Below are positions 10,061-19,706 of a stretch of 36,610 bases of DNA, piece by piece. The position numbers and the translations under genes were made by a program. How positions within the stretch are numbered: position 1 is the stretch's first letter; every line of letters begins with the position of its first letter. The notes under the pieces are model-generated. The model made no database searches. It was not told where the DNA came from and saw only the letters and a list, made by a program, of their open reading frames with translations. The stretch spans positions 1-36,610 of the forward strand of contig CALREY010000015.1 of the NCBI GenBank assembly GCA_943356435.1, written 5' to 3'. Source of the DNA: Candidatus Altimarinota bacterium. Lineage in GTDB: Bacteria > Patescibacteriota > Gracilibacteria > BD1-5 > UBA6164.

Positions 10061-10092
10061 AAAAAAGGTTCGTATTTTACGAACCTTTTTAC
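10061..10092. terminator. Bidirectional terminator
   Basis: The stem AAAAAGGTTCGTA/TACGAACCTTTTT lies between the small membrane gene and the convergent pyk. Confidence 0.85.
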
Positions 10093-10096
10093 TTTT

Positions 10097-11533
10097 TTAA
10101 CTTACTTTTAATACATGAATATTTGGAACTCTTTCTTCTCAGATATACATACCATTAACAGTTACGATTTCATCTCATTTTTTTAATAATCATTTATTTT
10201 TTAAGAAATCAATTGCTTTTTCTAATTCTTCTTTATTAGTAGATTCTTCAATTACATAAGATTCAATTCAGAATAATATATTTGCTTTTTTTGATAAACT
10301 ATCGCTATAAGTAAATGAATATACTGGTAGATTTGGTCTAAAAGCTGCTGTTAATTTAGCATTACTTGTTGATTTAGTGAAGATAATTAATGCTTTTGAT
10401 CACAAGTTTTCAGCTGTAACTATTGCATTTTTTATCATTATTTTCTTATGTTCATTTTCACCTAAATCTTTCTTGAAATGTTTATGTTTGTAAATTATTT
10501 TAGATTCAGAGTAATTGATAACATTTCTCATAACTTGTACTGCTTCGATAGGGTATTTTCAAGCAGCTGTTTCTCATGATAACATAGTACAATCTGCTTT
10601 TTGCATAACTGCATTGAATATATCAGTTACTTCAGCTCTTGTAGGAATTGGGTTATCTATCATTGATTCTAGCATTTGAGTTGCTACTATGAAAAATTTA
10701 CCTGCTTCTTTACATTTATCTCAAATCATTTTTTGAATTACAGGAAGTGTTTCAAAAGGTACTTCAGCTCATAAATCTCATCTAGCTATCATAATACCAT
10801 CTGATTCATCTATAATTTCATCCAAATTATCTAGAGATTCTTGATTTTCTATTTTTGAAATTATTTGAATATTTTCAGGAGCTTCAATTTCTTTTAAGAA
10901 TTCTCTTAATTCTAATATATTAGCTCTATTTCTTACGAAACTTAATGCAATAAAATCAGTTCATTTATCAATAGCGAATTTCAAATCCAATTTATCAGAA
11001 TCTGTAATTCATGGTAAGTGAATTTTTATCCCTGGTAAATTTACGTGTCTTTTAGATCATATTTTGTGTGCATTTAATGCTTCACATATAAGTTCTCCAG
11101 GTCTTTTTTCTATTACTAATGCTTTTAATAAACCTGTGTCAATATCTATTATATGTCATACTTCTAAATCTGAAACAATGTATTCATAATCACAAACAAT
11201 TACTTTTTTATTGTCATTATTTGTAATATTATCTTCATTTGAAACAGTTGTAAAAATAAATACATCTCATTTTTCTAATACTATTTTTTCATCTATTGAT
11301 TTAGTTCTGATTTCTGGTCATTTAGTATCAGTTAATATTGATAGATTAGTTTTTCATGACTTATTTAATTTATTAACATTGTCTATTATCTCAGAAAAAT
11401 AATCATAATTAGAGTGCGAATAATTTATTCTAATTATATTTGCACCATTATTATATAATTCTTCTATTTTTTCAATAGAATCAGTAGCAGGTCAAAGTGT
11501 AGTAATTATCTTGGTTTTCTTTAAGTATTCCAT
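10097..11533 (-). CDS. pyk: Pyruvate kinase
   Basis: A 478-aa protein, the usual length. The N-terminal [19 protein letters not shown] carries the substrate-binding start of the TIM barrel, followed by [12 protein letters not shown] (family RxNFSHG) and LTDTKGPEIRT. The active-site region reads [19 protein letters not shown], then [28 protein letters not shown] and PTRAEVTDI (divalent-metal and ADP contacts). The C-terminal allosteric-type domain has a TKSTSNAKL stretch. It catalyses the last ATP-forming step of glycolysis in the cytosol. In this reduced metabolism it may be a main source of ATP by substrate-level phosphorylation, which is inference. Confidence 0.95.
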
Positions 11534-11628
11534 TTTAATTTATTAAAAATATAAAATTGTTTTAATTATATATTAATTTATAAAATATCAACTTTATGTT
11601 ATAAATTTATCTACATTTTAATATTTAT

Positions 11629-11656
11629 TTGACAAAAAATTAAAAAGTATTATAAA
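11629..11656 (+). promoter_or_regulatory. Promoter of the Cys-rich small gene
   Basis: TTGACA (11629-11634), a 16-bp spacer, and TATAAA (11651-11656), about 30 bp upstream of the ATG at 11688. Confidence 0.65.
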
Positions 11657-11687
11657 AAAACATGTATTATACCTATTAAATAATATT

Positions 11688-11954
11688 ATGTACCTAAACA
11701 CAGATTTAAATAATTGAGAATTAATTGATAATAACGTTACTTCTCCAGAGTGAAATAATGAAAAAATTACACAGGAAGTTTCTATTTTGGTAAATTATAC
11801 TAAAAATTGTTGTTTTAATTGTTGTTCAGGAGATAAATCAGAAGATCCTGATTATTATAGATTTGTAACTTGTAGTAATCCAAATAGTTGATATACTTGA
11901 TTAGATAATAGCGCAACTGGAATAGTATGTGATAAATTTGAAGATATAAGTTAA
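11688..11954 (+). CDS. Small cysteine-rich hypothetical protein
   Basis: An 88-aa protein with four TGA glycines, so it is not visible as an ORF in the standard code. It is acidic, with a cluster NYTKNCCFNCCSGD and further single cysteines in RFVTCSNPN and GIVCDKF (six Cys in all). There is no signal peptide or membrane segment. The clustered Cys could bind zinc or an iron-sulfur cluster, but the family is not recognised. It has its own TTGACA/TATAAA promoter and its own terminator, so it is a stand-alone transcription unit, which supports a real gene. Confidence 0.65.
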
Positions 11955-11983
11955 AAAAGAACTTTTAATAAAGTTCTTTTTTT
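11953..11983. terminator. Bidirectional terminator
   Basis: The stem AAAGAACTTT/AAAGTTCTTT with flanking A/T runs overlaps the ends of the two convergent genes. Confidence 0.8.
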
Positions 11984-12987
11984 ATTTCATTTATTATTTC
12001 TTTTTCTACTTCTTCAATTGATTTATCACTATTAAATCAAGATGCTTGTTTATGTCATCATCAAGCAAATTTTTCTGCAATAGCTGCTACATTATATTTC
12101 TCTGTGCTTCTAAAACTTGTTTTTATTTGTCAGTTTGTCATTTCATAACTAATAAAGCATATCTCAACTCACTCAATATTTGCAAAAAACTCAGATATTA
12201 ATCATGTTAATTGTCTATCATCTGTATTTGTTTTATCAAATGTGTTTTGTTTAACACATGCATAAACTACCTTTCAATTTTCTATACTTTTCATATGATT
12301 TGCTAGTATTTCTCACCATAATTTTGATTTCTCAAATGTTCTTTTCATATAGAATTCATAATACGGTTTTCTGAAATCTGCTCATAATTCTATTAGTTCT
12401 CCTGCAACTATATGAGTATTTTTAGTTGTATTTGAGTTATAAAATATATTTGTATCAGTATATATTCATGACATAAGTGAAGTAGCAATTTTTGGAGTAA
12501 TATATTTAATTAGATTTAATTCTTTTAAAATATCAAAAGTTAATTCACAAGTAGATGATGATTTTGTATTTATTATATTAGTTTTTCAAAATCATGGATT
12601 AGTAATATGATGATCAATAACATAAAATTCAGTATTATTAAATATTTCTATATTTTCTGAATATGATTTTCATAATTGATCCAAACTTGCAGCATCAAAA
12701 CTAATAATTAATTCTGGAACTCACCACCCACTAGCCCCCTGCTTATTAAGTACTGAGGAATCTAATATTACATTAGTTTCGATTATATGATTGTATCATG
12801 TAAATGCATAAGTTTCTAATGGTGCTTCATCATTTATTGCTTTTACATCTTTTCAAAGTTGCTCAAGTATATCATACATAGCACAAAGACTTCAAAAAGC
12901 ATCCATATCCATTCTAATATGGTTTATTAATAGTATTTTATCTGATACTTTTATCAATTCTCACAGTTTTTTTATATTTTCATTCAT
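11965..12987 (-). CDS. DHH/DHHA1 phosphoesterase (NrnA-like nanoRNase/pAp phosphatase)
   Basis: A 340-aa protein. The first metal motif is INHIRMDMDAFGS (family HxxPDxDAxGS, with an unusual Arg-Met-Asp). Then come DAASLDQL, the DHH motif VIDHHITN, and a C-terminal DHHA1 domain with SFRSTEKYNVAAIAEKFAWGGHKQASGF (family GGGH-xxAaG). NrnA-type enzymes degrade 2-5 nt RNA and dephosphorylate 3'-phosphoadenosine phosphates, recycling nucleotides in the cytosol. ATG at 12987 was chosen; a second ATG at 12983 is out of frame. Confidence 0.85.
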
Positions 12988-13013
12988 ATATATTAGTTTT
13001 TTCCTTTATTGTA

Positions 13014-13062
13014 GCCTCTTTCTCCTGACAAGGAGAGAGAATTCAAGAGAGAGGTTTTTTAT
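13014..13062. repeat. GC-rich palindromic intergenic element, copy 1
   Basis: Nested inverted repeat: TTCTCC...GGAGAG inside CCTCT...AGAGAGG, followed by a T run. It stands out against the AT-rich background and resembles the elements at 16700 and 31391. It may be a dispersed REP-like sequence that can also act as a terminator. Confidence 0.5.
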
Positions 13063-13109
13063 ATTCTATTCTCATTCCTTATTTTGTAAAGAATTTAAAC
13101 AACAAAAAA

Positions 13110-13529
13110 ATTGAGCTTATTTGGTAATAGTGGCTCAATTTGATATATGTCTAATATTCACATCCTAAACGATATTTTATTTTTTTTGTAGTTGTTTAGG
13201 GGAAAATAGAGCGATTTTGAAGTTCTAATCCTTGTACTTCATGAAAGTTTTTAACTTTCTCTAATTTTAACCCTGCTTGGGTAATTTTTTTAAAGCTATT
13301 CACCATGCTTTTTTGTTTTTATTTTTTTGGATATTTAAATCCGGTTTTTTTGTTGTTTTAACGGTAAAATTATATATTTATATAATTTGTGCTACCTTTT
13401 TTGTTTTTATTTTTGTTTGCTTTCGCATATTTTTGTTAGGCTATCTTGTTGGATTTTTACAAGGACCGTTCTAGCAGAGAAAAAATTATTTTAAAGAGCG
13501 ATAAGCTACATATGTAACTTACATATATA
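13110..13529 (+). ncRNA. Large structured RNA, tandem copy A
   Basis: First of two homologous non-coding units. Stems seen: ATTGAGC/GCTCAAT (13110-13139) with apical TTTGGTAA; CCTAAAC/GTTTAGG (13164-13200); AGAGC/GTTCT (13208-13226); GAAAGTT/AACTTTC (13243-13259); AAAGC/GCTTT (13292-13311) enclosing ATTCACCAT; GGAT/ATCC (13329-13342); GGTA/TACC with an inner AT stem (about 13364-13396); and a 3' block TTTTTGTTAGG...CTTG/CAAG...TTCTAGCAGAGA...GAGCGATAAG (to 13505). Several stems change sequence in copy B but keep pairing, so the RNA structure is under selection. The homology weakens but continues to about 13710, so the full transcript may be near 600 nt. The family is not identified. The strand is inferred from the G-U pairs and block order. 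Confidence 0.75.
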
Positions 13530-13724
13530 GTCTAACATTTATTTAAAATAATTTCAAAAATTCGATTAGTTTTTTATTTAATTTATCATATTTGTATTAA
13601 ATATTGGCTATTTAATCAAATAAAACGACTATATTTATAATATATTTTTTTAGTTATTTTTTTGTAATTTTGTACTAATAATGTGTACAAATAGCTGTTT
13701 TTTAGTATAAATCCATCCTAAATT

Positions 13725-13742
13725 CCCCAGCTTCAGCTGGGG
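13725..13742. mobile_element. IS200/IS605-type end hairpin (solo)
   Basis: Perfect CCCCAGC-TTCA-GCTGGGG, embedded in AAATT...AGTCTAC. It closely resembles subterminal hairpins of IS200/IS605 elements (CCCCAGCTTTAGCTGGGG type). No transposase or TnpB gene is nearby, so this would be a relic or a miniature derivative. Similarity is from memory. Confidence 0.4.
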
Positions 13743-13776
13743 AGTCTACAATAGATAAATTTTACACAAAAAAAAA

Positions 13777-14239
13777 GAGTATGTTTGGTAACAATACTCG
13801 ATTTAATATATTTGTCTTGTTTTCACATCCTAAACGAAAAAAGGTTTTTGTAGTTGTTTAGGGGAAAGAAGATCATGGGCGAAGATCTAATCCTGGTTCT
13901 TCTTGAAAGTTTCCAACTTTCTCTAATTTAATCTTTACTTGGGTAATTTTTATTGAGCAATTCACCATGCTCATTTATTTTTGTTTTTTTGGATTTGAAA
14001 TCCGATTTTGTTGTTTTGTTCTTTTTTTGTTTGTGGTGATAGTTGCATTAATACAAAAATTAATTTGGTAATTAATTTCTAAATTAATACAACTATCCGC
14101 CGTTTTTGTTTTTATTTTTTTTCAGTTTTACTGAATAGTTTTTGTTAGGTTAACTTGCTGGATATTTGCAAGTACCATTCTGGTAGAGATTAAATTATTG
14201 TAAGGAGCGATAAGTAACTTGGTGTAACTTACATATGTA
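13777..14239 (+). ncRNA. Large structured RNA, tandem copy B
   Basis: Second copy, about 667 bp after copy A. The same blocks occur in the same order: GAGTAT/ATACTC with apical TTTGGTAA (13777-13799); CCTAAAC/GTTTAGG (13829-13862); AGATC/GATCT (13870-13888); GAAAGTT/AACTTTC (13905-13921); TGAGC/GCTCA enclosing ATTCACCAT (13954-13973); a GGAT/ATCC stem; an expanded hairpin GATAGTTG/CAACTATC (about 14037-14098); TTCAG/CTGAA (about 14121-14135); and the 3' block CTTG/CAAG, TACC/GGTA, GAGCGATAAG (14205-14214), then GTAACTTACATAT. Compensatory changes against copy A: TTGAGC to GAGTAT, AGAGC/GTTCT to AGATC/GATCT, AAAGC/GCTTT to TGAGC/GCTCA. Weaker 3' homology runs to about 14405. Confidence 0.75.
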
Positions 14240-14405
14240 TTATATCTAATTTTGAATTATCGTGCTAATTATTTTTTTATTAATTTTTTGAAAAATATGT
14301 AAATATACTATATTTTGGCTTTATATTCGATATAAGTACATACTAAATAAAAACTTTTTAACAAGAAAAACTTGTATTTTTGTACTAAAAATGTATACAT
14401 AGAGC

Positions 14406-14620
14406 AGTGAAAAAATCATATCAAAATAGTGTTTTTGTTTCATTTTTTTATACAAAAATATTATTATATTTCTAATTGTTAATAATTAGTTATTTTGTAT
14501 TTTTTCTCTTATAAATGCTATTAAAAATTAGTTTTTAACTATTATAGATAGGGAATACAGTGTAAAAATTTATTTTTTAACAATAAAAGAGTGTTAGATT
14601 TATCAAAAAAATACCTAAAA
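14406..14620. other. Intergenic, ligA upstream region
   Basis: AT-rich DNA between the large RNA and ligA. An imperfect stem ending in TTTCATTTTTTTA near 14449 may terminate the RNA. No clear ribosome binding site precedes ligA. Confidence 0.35.
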
Positions 14621-16681
14621 ATGGATATTTCAGAGTTTTCTATAGAAGATATAGTAAAACTTCAAGAGCTTATAAAGTATCATTCTGACTTGTATTACAA
14701 TAAAGATGAGCCTATTATAAGTGATTTTGAGTATGATGAATTATTTAAAAAACTTCATATTTTAGAGAATAAACATCAAATAATAACAAAAGCATCAGAG
14801 CAAGTATGATCTGAATTATTAGAATCAACATTTCAAAAAGTAGCTCATTCTAGACCAATGATAAGTCTAGATAATACATATAATGAAGAGGATTTGAAAG
14901 ATTTCGATGAAAGAGTAAAGAAGAATATAGCTGCAAATCCACCGATTTTCAGCAATACACATAATAATGAGGACTTATTAGAATTGATAGAATATATTTT
15001 AGAATTCAAATTTGATTGATTAGGTGTAGAACTTATATATAAAAATGGGGAATTAGTACAAGCAATTACAAGAGGGAATTGAATAGAGTGAGAAGATGTA
15101 ACTGTAAATGTAGAACAAATAGAAAATATACCTAAAAAAATAGCTTTCAAAGAGCAATTAGAAGTAAGATGAGAGGTAGTAATGCCTATATCTGTATTTC
15201 ATGAATTAAACGAAACTGCAAAAAAAGAGGGAACTAAGATATTCTCTAATCCTAGAAACGCAGCTAGTTGAAGTCTGAGAATGAAGGATGCTTCTGTTAC
15301 AAAAAAGAGAAAATTACAATTTTTTGCTTATGATTTAGCTAATTTCGATGAATTTATTACTATAGAATCAATAGATAAGTATTATGATGTAATAAAAGAT
15401 TTAGAAAAACTATGATTTAGTATTTCTAGTTATTTCAAAAAATTAAATTGAATAAATGAAGTAATAGATGCTATTGATAATTTCTGAAATGTGAAAAAAA
15501 CCATAGATTTCGAGATAGACTGATTGGTATTAAAGGTAAATGATGTAAGTCTGTGGGAGTCTATTTGATGGACTGAGCATCATCCTAAATATGCTATAGC
15601 TTACAAGTTTCCAGCTGAAATATTAACTACAAAAGTGCTAAGTGTAGAACATAGCGTATGAAGAACAGGTACAATTACACCAGTAGCAAACTTGGAACCT
15701 ATAAATATTGGTTGAGTAATAGTAAAAAGAGCAACATTGCATAATTATGAGGAAGTAGAAAATCTGGATGTGAGAATATGAGATACAGTATTCATAAAAA
15801 GAGCCTGAGAGGTAATACCAAAAATAATATCAGTAGTAAAAGAATGATATAGAGATGATTTCGAAAAAATAACTCCACCAATATATTGTCCTAGTTGTAA
15901 AACATTAGTAAAAAAAGATGATGATAAAGTCAGATTTTATTGTCCTAATGATATAGATTGTCCAGCTAAACATAGCGAAAAATTGACTTTTGCAGTAGGG
16001 AAGCAAGGATTTAATATAGATTGATTTGGAGAAAAACAAGTAGAATTATTTTTACAAGAATGAATAATTCATAATTTGGTAGATATTTTTAGAATTTCAG
16101 AAAAAAGAGATGAATTATTAACTCTAGAATGATTTAAGGAAAAATCTGTAAATAATCTAATAGAAGCAGTAGAGAATGCAAAGAATTTACCAATAAATAC
16201 ATTACTTACAGCATTATGAATAGCCGGAGTAGGTAAAAAAACAGCTAAAACTATTTCTAAATTATTTTTAAGCTCTAATGATTTGATTAATTTTTCTCAT
16301 GAATTAGAAGAATTGGAAGAATTGGAAGATATATGACCAGAAATAGCAAAAAATGTAATAGAATATTTTCAAAATGATTCACATAAATTATTATTAAATG
16401 AATTAATAGAAATATTGAATATAGAATATTATAAAGAAAAAATAATTGAGAATAATTCAATTCTAAACTGAAAAAAAGTATGTATTACATGAAGTTTTGA
16501 ATGATATTCTAGAGAACAATTAGCAGAAATGCTAGAAGCAGTATGATGATCATTTGTTACATCTGTAAGTAAAAATACAGATTACTTATTAGCTTGAGAA
16601 AAGGCTTGAAGTAAGCTAAAAAAAGCAAATGAATTAAGTGTAGAAGTATTAGATTTAGAATGATATTTAGGAATGTTGTAA
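14621..16681 (+). CDS. ligA: NAD-dependent DNA ligase
   Basis: A 686-aa protein from ATG 14621; the in-frame GTG at 14591 would add ten residues. ATG was preferred because the family domain Ia begins right there (LQELIKYHSDLYYN, then ISDFEYDELF). The adenylation site is EFKFDG (KxDG, with the Gly coded by TGA), followed by TRGNGIEGEDVT (family RGDG, here Asn), EVRGEVVMP, NPRNAASGSLR, DGLVLKVND and AIAYKFPAE. Then come an OB fold, a four-Cys zinc finger (CPSC...CPNDIDCPAKH), helix-hairpin-helix repeats (GIAGVGKKTAKTI) and a C-terminal BRCT domain (GKKVCITGSFEGYSR). It seals nicks in replication and repair using NAD. All domains are present, so it is intact and full length. Confidence 0.95.
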
Positions 16682-16699
16682 TTTTTATCTCTATATAAT

Positions 16700-16742
16700 C
16701 CCCCTATCCCTAACCCTTTCCCCCCAGGGGAGAAAGGGGATA
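16700..16742. repeat. GC-rich palindromic intergenic element, copy 2
   Basis: CCCTTTC...GAAAGGG stem with a C/G-rich loop, preceded by a CCCTATCCCTAACCC tract, just after ligA. It is far above local GC and is similar in style to 13014 and 31391. Confidence 0.55.
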
Positions 16743-16766
16743 ACTATAATATTTAGTTTTTTCATT

Positions 16767-16799
16767 AAAAAAATATCCAAAATTAATTGGATATTTTTT
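16767..16799. terminator. Bidirectional terminator
   Basis: The stem AAAAATATCC/GGATATTTTT lies between the ligA and mscS-like stops. Confidence 0.85.
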
Positions 16800-16800
16800 A

Positions 16801-17652
16801 TTATTTTTCTTTGTATAGGTGTACATCTCTTTGTGGAAAAGGGAATGATATTCATTTTTTGTCGAAAGTTTTCTTTACTTTTTCCATTATAATGTACCTA
16901 ACATTCCAATAATCACTATTTTTTACATAAAATCTATAATGGAAATTCACAGAATTATCCCCAAATTCACATATTCATATAGTTATTTCTTCATTTTGTA
17001 ATACTTTTTCTTCTCATTTTACTATTTCTAGTAGAGTTTCTTTTACTAGATCTATATTGTCTTTGTAACTTACTCATATTATTAAATCTATTCTTCTATT
17101 TTTTTCTTCTGAATAATTTGTCATACTACCATTTGATATATCAGAATTCGGTATAATAATAGTTTTATGATCTATTGTACGAATAATAGTATTGTATATA
17201 GTTATTTCTTTTACTGTTCAAGCCAATCATGCTATTTCTACATAATCTCATATCTTAAATGGTTTGAAAAATAATATAACTACTCATCCTGCGAAATTTG
17301 ATAGAGTACCAGATAATGACATACCAATAGCAAATCAAGCTGCAGCAAGTAGAGCTACTAGTGAACTAGTTTGTACTCATAAAACTCATGCAGCAGATAA
17401 TATTACTAATATCTTAAATCATATATTTGTAAGACTAGATATGAAATTTTTTAATAAAGGATTAAGTTTTTGTCTTACCATTATTTTTTTAATAGTTCTC
17501 TCTATCATATTTACTACCACAAATCATATCCACAATACCAATATTGCACCTATAATCTTTGGAATATATCATATAGTTCATTCTATCAAAATATCTTTAT
17601 ATTTCTCAGCTTTGTCCCCAAAAAGTGTTTCAAATATTTTATTTAAATCCAT
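16801..17652 (-). CDS. MscS-family mechanosensitive channel
   Basis: A 283-aa protein. Three predicted membrane helices lie in the first ~130 residues. The pore helix is rich in Ala/Gly (VALLAAAGLAIGMSLSGTLSNFAGGVVIL), as in MscS TM3, and many of its glycines are TGA. The beta domain follows (FKPFKIGDYVEI, family PF..GD.V), then TIIRTIDHKTIIIPNS (family iPN) and the C-terminal cage (PFPQRDVHL). It acts as a tension-gated release valve in the cytoplasmic membrane. A second, different MscS-like protein is at 29417. Confidence 0.9.
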
Positions 17653-17765
17653 TTTTTATAATTTAATTTTTAAATTTCACTAATCATATTTTATTATAAT
17701 ATAAAATCAAATATTTTTATTTGATTTTTTTATCTTTATATATAAACTATCCACACTTTTGAAAT

Positions 17766-17841
17766 GGATTTATAGCTCAGTAGGTAGAGCACCCGCCTCT
17801 TAAGCGGTAGGTCCCGGGTTCGATCCCCGGTGAATCCACCA
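17766..17841 (+). tRNA. tRNA-Lys (anticodon CUU)
   Basis: A complete cloverleaf: acceptor GGATTTA/TGAATCC, D stem GCTC/GAGC, anticodon stem CCGC/GCGG with loop CTCTTAA, and T arm CCGGG-TTCGATC-CCCGG. Discriminator A and CCA are encoded in the DNA. Confidence 0.95.
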
Positions 17842-17856
17842 AATTTTTGATAAAAA

Positions 17857-17893
17857 TAAAAACTGACTTAGATTATTTCTTAGTCAGTTTTTT
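17857..17893. terminator. Bidirectional terminator after tRNA-Lys
   Basis: The stem AAAACTGACT/AGTCAGTTTT overlaps the stop of the minus-strand gene at 17873 and ends the tRNA unit. Confidence 0.75.
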
Positions 17894-18544
17894 ATATTTT
17901 CTATAAAAATAGTATCATATAATTCAAATAATAATTTTTGGTATTATAATAAATATAAAGTATATCGTTCATCAAAATCATTCTTGAACTAATAACATTA
18001 TACTTATATTAAAATAATTTAAAAATATATCCATAATTATAGTAAGTAATATACTTATAATTAAATGTATTTTTAAACTGAATTTATTTCAAAATATAGG
18101 ATAAGTTATACTAAAAAATACAAAAAAATTTAATGGTATTCATATTATTAAATATATAATATATTTATATAATATTTTTCAAATTAATATTAATTTATCA
18201 TTTTTAGATAAATCATTGAATGTAAGTATTTTTAATTCTTTATTATTATCTTCACAATTTCAATTAGATTCATAATCAGAATCCACATCATAAATATGAC
18301 ATTTTAATTTCCAATTTTCAAAATATGTTTCTCATATTTTTTTATTAGAAATTGATTTATTTATTTCCTTTTGAATTAATCATTCATTAGTAGTCCATGG
18401 TAAACCATATTCTATTAATTTAACTTCCTTTGTATTAGTATTTTCCACTATATTTTTAATACTTCAGAAACTCATTGCTGATGCAATATTCAATGATAAG
18501 AAAAATAATATTAATATTATAATAATTTTTTTTATTTGTTTCAT
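17873..18544 (-). CDS. Hypothetical membrane protein with signal-like N-terminus
   Basis: A 223-aa protein with TGA=Gly. The N-terminal hydrophobic segment MKQIKKIIIILILFFLSL is a signal peptide or anchor. A polar, probably extracellular region (residues 30-115) has a few Cys (KLKCHIYD, GNCEDN). It is followed by three or four C-terminal membrane helices and a basic tail. The family is not recognised. It starts 12 bp after the stop of the Yip1-like gene at 18557 and so is likely co-transcribed with it. Confidence 0.65.
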
Positions 18545-18556
18545 TTTTTTTTTATT

Positions 18557-19135
18557 TTAACTTATTTCTAAAATATTATATAAAACTCAGTTTAAAAAGT
18601 ATATTATGATAAAAGATATTACTACTATATAAGTAACTTTTCCTTCACTAATATCAAATATTTTCGATAATCATTTTGACCAAATTACCAAGTACCAAAT
18701 AATGGCTGTAAATAATAATATCTCAGGTAAAAATGACAGTGAAATTCAAAACAAATTTATTATAATCATTAATATACTAAATATTATTAATACTATTAAT
18801 GATAGTAAATTAACTATCAGAACATCTATATATTTTGCAAATCATTTAAATAATTTTCATATATACCAAATTATAAATGAAAATATTAGTATAGATAAAA
18901 TATTATAAAAAAATATTTTTAAATAATATTCACTACTTATATTATTTCATCATATTCAAAAATATATAGTTCAGATACTAGTTAAAGTGTATAAAATTAA
19001 TAAATTTATTACTATAAATAATTTAAATTTTTTATTTTTTTGTTTTACATATTCTGTAGTTTTAGTTGGTTTAATTAAATAATTAATCAAATCTTTTTCC
19101 TTATTAAATCTAAAAATTTCTAGAATATTTTTCAT
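18557..19135 (-). CDS. Multi-pass membrane protein, Yip1-like
   Basis: A 192-aa protein. A short cytosolic N-terminus (IFRFNKEKDLINYLIKPTKTTEYV) is followed by about five membrane helices. The layout (polar start with a Pro-rich segment, then five helices) resembles bacterial Yip1/YIP1-domain proteins, but no diagnostic motif is clear. It is the first gene of a two-gene unit with 17873. The upstream DNA on its start side contains the sRNA array, which is transcribed away from it. Confidence 0.6.
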
Positions 19136-19208
19136 TATCAGATTATTAAATATTATTAATAATAATTATATTAATTAAATATATATTTCAAATAATTTCC
19201 TACATTTC

Positions 19209-19242
19209 TTCTTACACTTTTCTTACAATTCAAAAATATACT
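19209..19242 (+). promoter_or_regulatory. Direct-repeat promoter of sRNA 1
   Basis: Heptamers TTCTTAC at 19209-19215 and 19220-19226 (11-bp period), then 10 bp, then -10 TATACT at 19237-19242. There is no -35 consensus; the second heptamer takes its place, as at OmpR/PhoB-type activated promoters. Confidence 0.75.
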
Positions 19243-19249
19243 CCTACAG

Positions 19250-19312
19250 AACTGACTTAATCCTTTTTATTCATAGAATAAAAACAAGGCTTGTTTTTGG
19301 ATTCTGTCAGTT
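19250..19312 (+). ncRNA. Tandem hairpin sRNA, copy 1
   Basis: The outer stem AACTGAC/GTCAGTT plus AATCC/GGATT encloses two inner hairpins (TTTTTATTC/GAATAAAAA and ACAAGGCTTGT), giving a three-way junction. It begins at the predicted start of the upstream promoter. A separate terminator follows at 19337. Confidence 0.75.
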
Positions 19313-19336
19313 AATATTTGTTTGTATTATATGCGG

Positions 19337-19365
19337 AAAACTAGAAGTAATCTTCTAGTTTTTTT
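19337..19365 (+). terminator. Terminator after sRNA 1
   Basis: The stem AAAACTAGAAG/CTTCTAGTTTT is followed by a T run. Confidence 0.85.
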
Positions 19366-19398
19366 ATATTTTTATAAAATTGTTTATTTTTTTATTTT

Positions 19399-19432
19399 CT
19401 CTTACTTAATTCTTAATTTAGATAACTATACT
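19399..19432 (+). promoter_or_regulatory. Direct-repeat promoter of sRNA 2
   Basis: CTCTTAC 19399-19405 and TTCTTAA 19410-19416, then 10 bp, then -10 TATACT 19427-19432, then six bases to TGTAAC. Confidence 0.75.
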
Positions 19433-19438
19433 CACATT

Positions 19439-19521
19439 TGTAACTAACAGAATCCTTTTTTATTCATAGGATAAAAGAACGTAAAGGCTTGTTTTTTGGG
19501 GATTCTGTCAGTTATTTTTTT
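19439..19521 (+). ncRNA. Tandem hairpin sRNA, copy 2
   Basis: The outer stem AACTAACAGAATCC (19442-19455) pairs with GGATTCTGTCAGTT (19500-19513) with one mismatch. The inner part is the same as in copy 1 (TTATTCATAGGATAAAA, GGCTTG). A T run follows immediately, so the hairpin itself can terminate transcription. Confidence 0.75.
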
Positions 19522-19575
19522 GTGTTTAATTTATGCTAATAAATAAATTCAAAATATTTTTAACAAATTATATTT

Positions 19576-19609
19576 TTCTTACTCTTCTCTTACATTCTTT
19601 AATTATAGT
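19576..19609 (+). promoter_or_regulatory. Direct-repeat promoter of sRNA 3
   Basis: TTCTTAC 19576-19582 and CTCTTAC 19587-19593, then 10 bp, then -10 TATAGT 19604-19609, then six bases to TGTAAC. Confidence 0.75.
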
Positions 19610-19615
19610 CATACG

Positions 19616-19690
19616 TGTAACTAACAGAATCCTTTTTTTATTCATAGGATAAAAAGTAAAGGCTTGTTTTATGGGTTTTGTTAGTTGCTT
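19616..19690 (+). ncRNA. Tandem hairpin sRNA, copy 3
   Basis: AACTAACAGAATCC (19619-19632) pairs fully with GGGTTTTGTTAGTT (19673-19686), allowing G-U pairs. Compared with copy 1, the AACTGAC/GTCAGTT pair has become AACTAAC/GTTAGTT, a compensatory change. Confidence 0.75.
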
Positions 19691-19706
19691 TTATGTATAA
19701 ACAATA

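Noticed and set aside
13277-13474. A 65-aa standard-code ORF inside large RNA copy A
   Set aside because: The frame is not kept in copy B, where the RNA stems are kept; composition is Phe/Leu-rich as expected from T-rich linkers.
13777-14239. Group I or group II intron
   Set aside because: No domain V-like hairpin with AGC triad, no P/Q/R/S core and no split host gene recognised.
17264-17683. 139-aa plus-strand ORF opposite the mechanosensitive channel
   Set aside because: Minus strand encodes a complete MscS-family protein.
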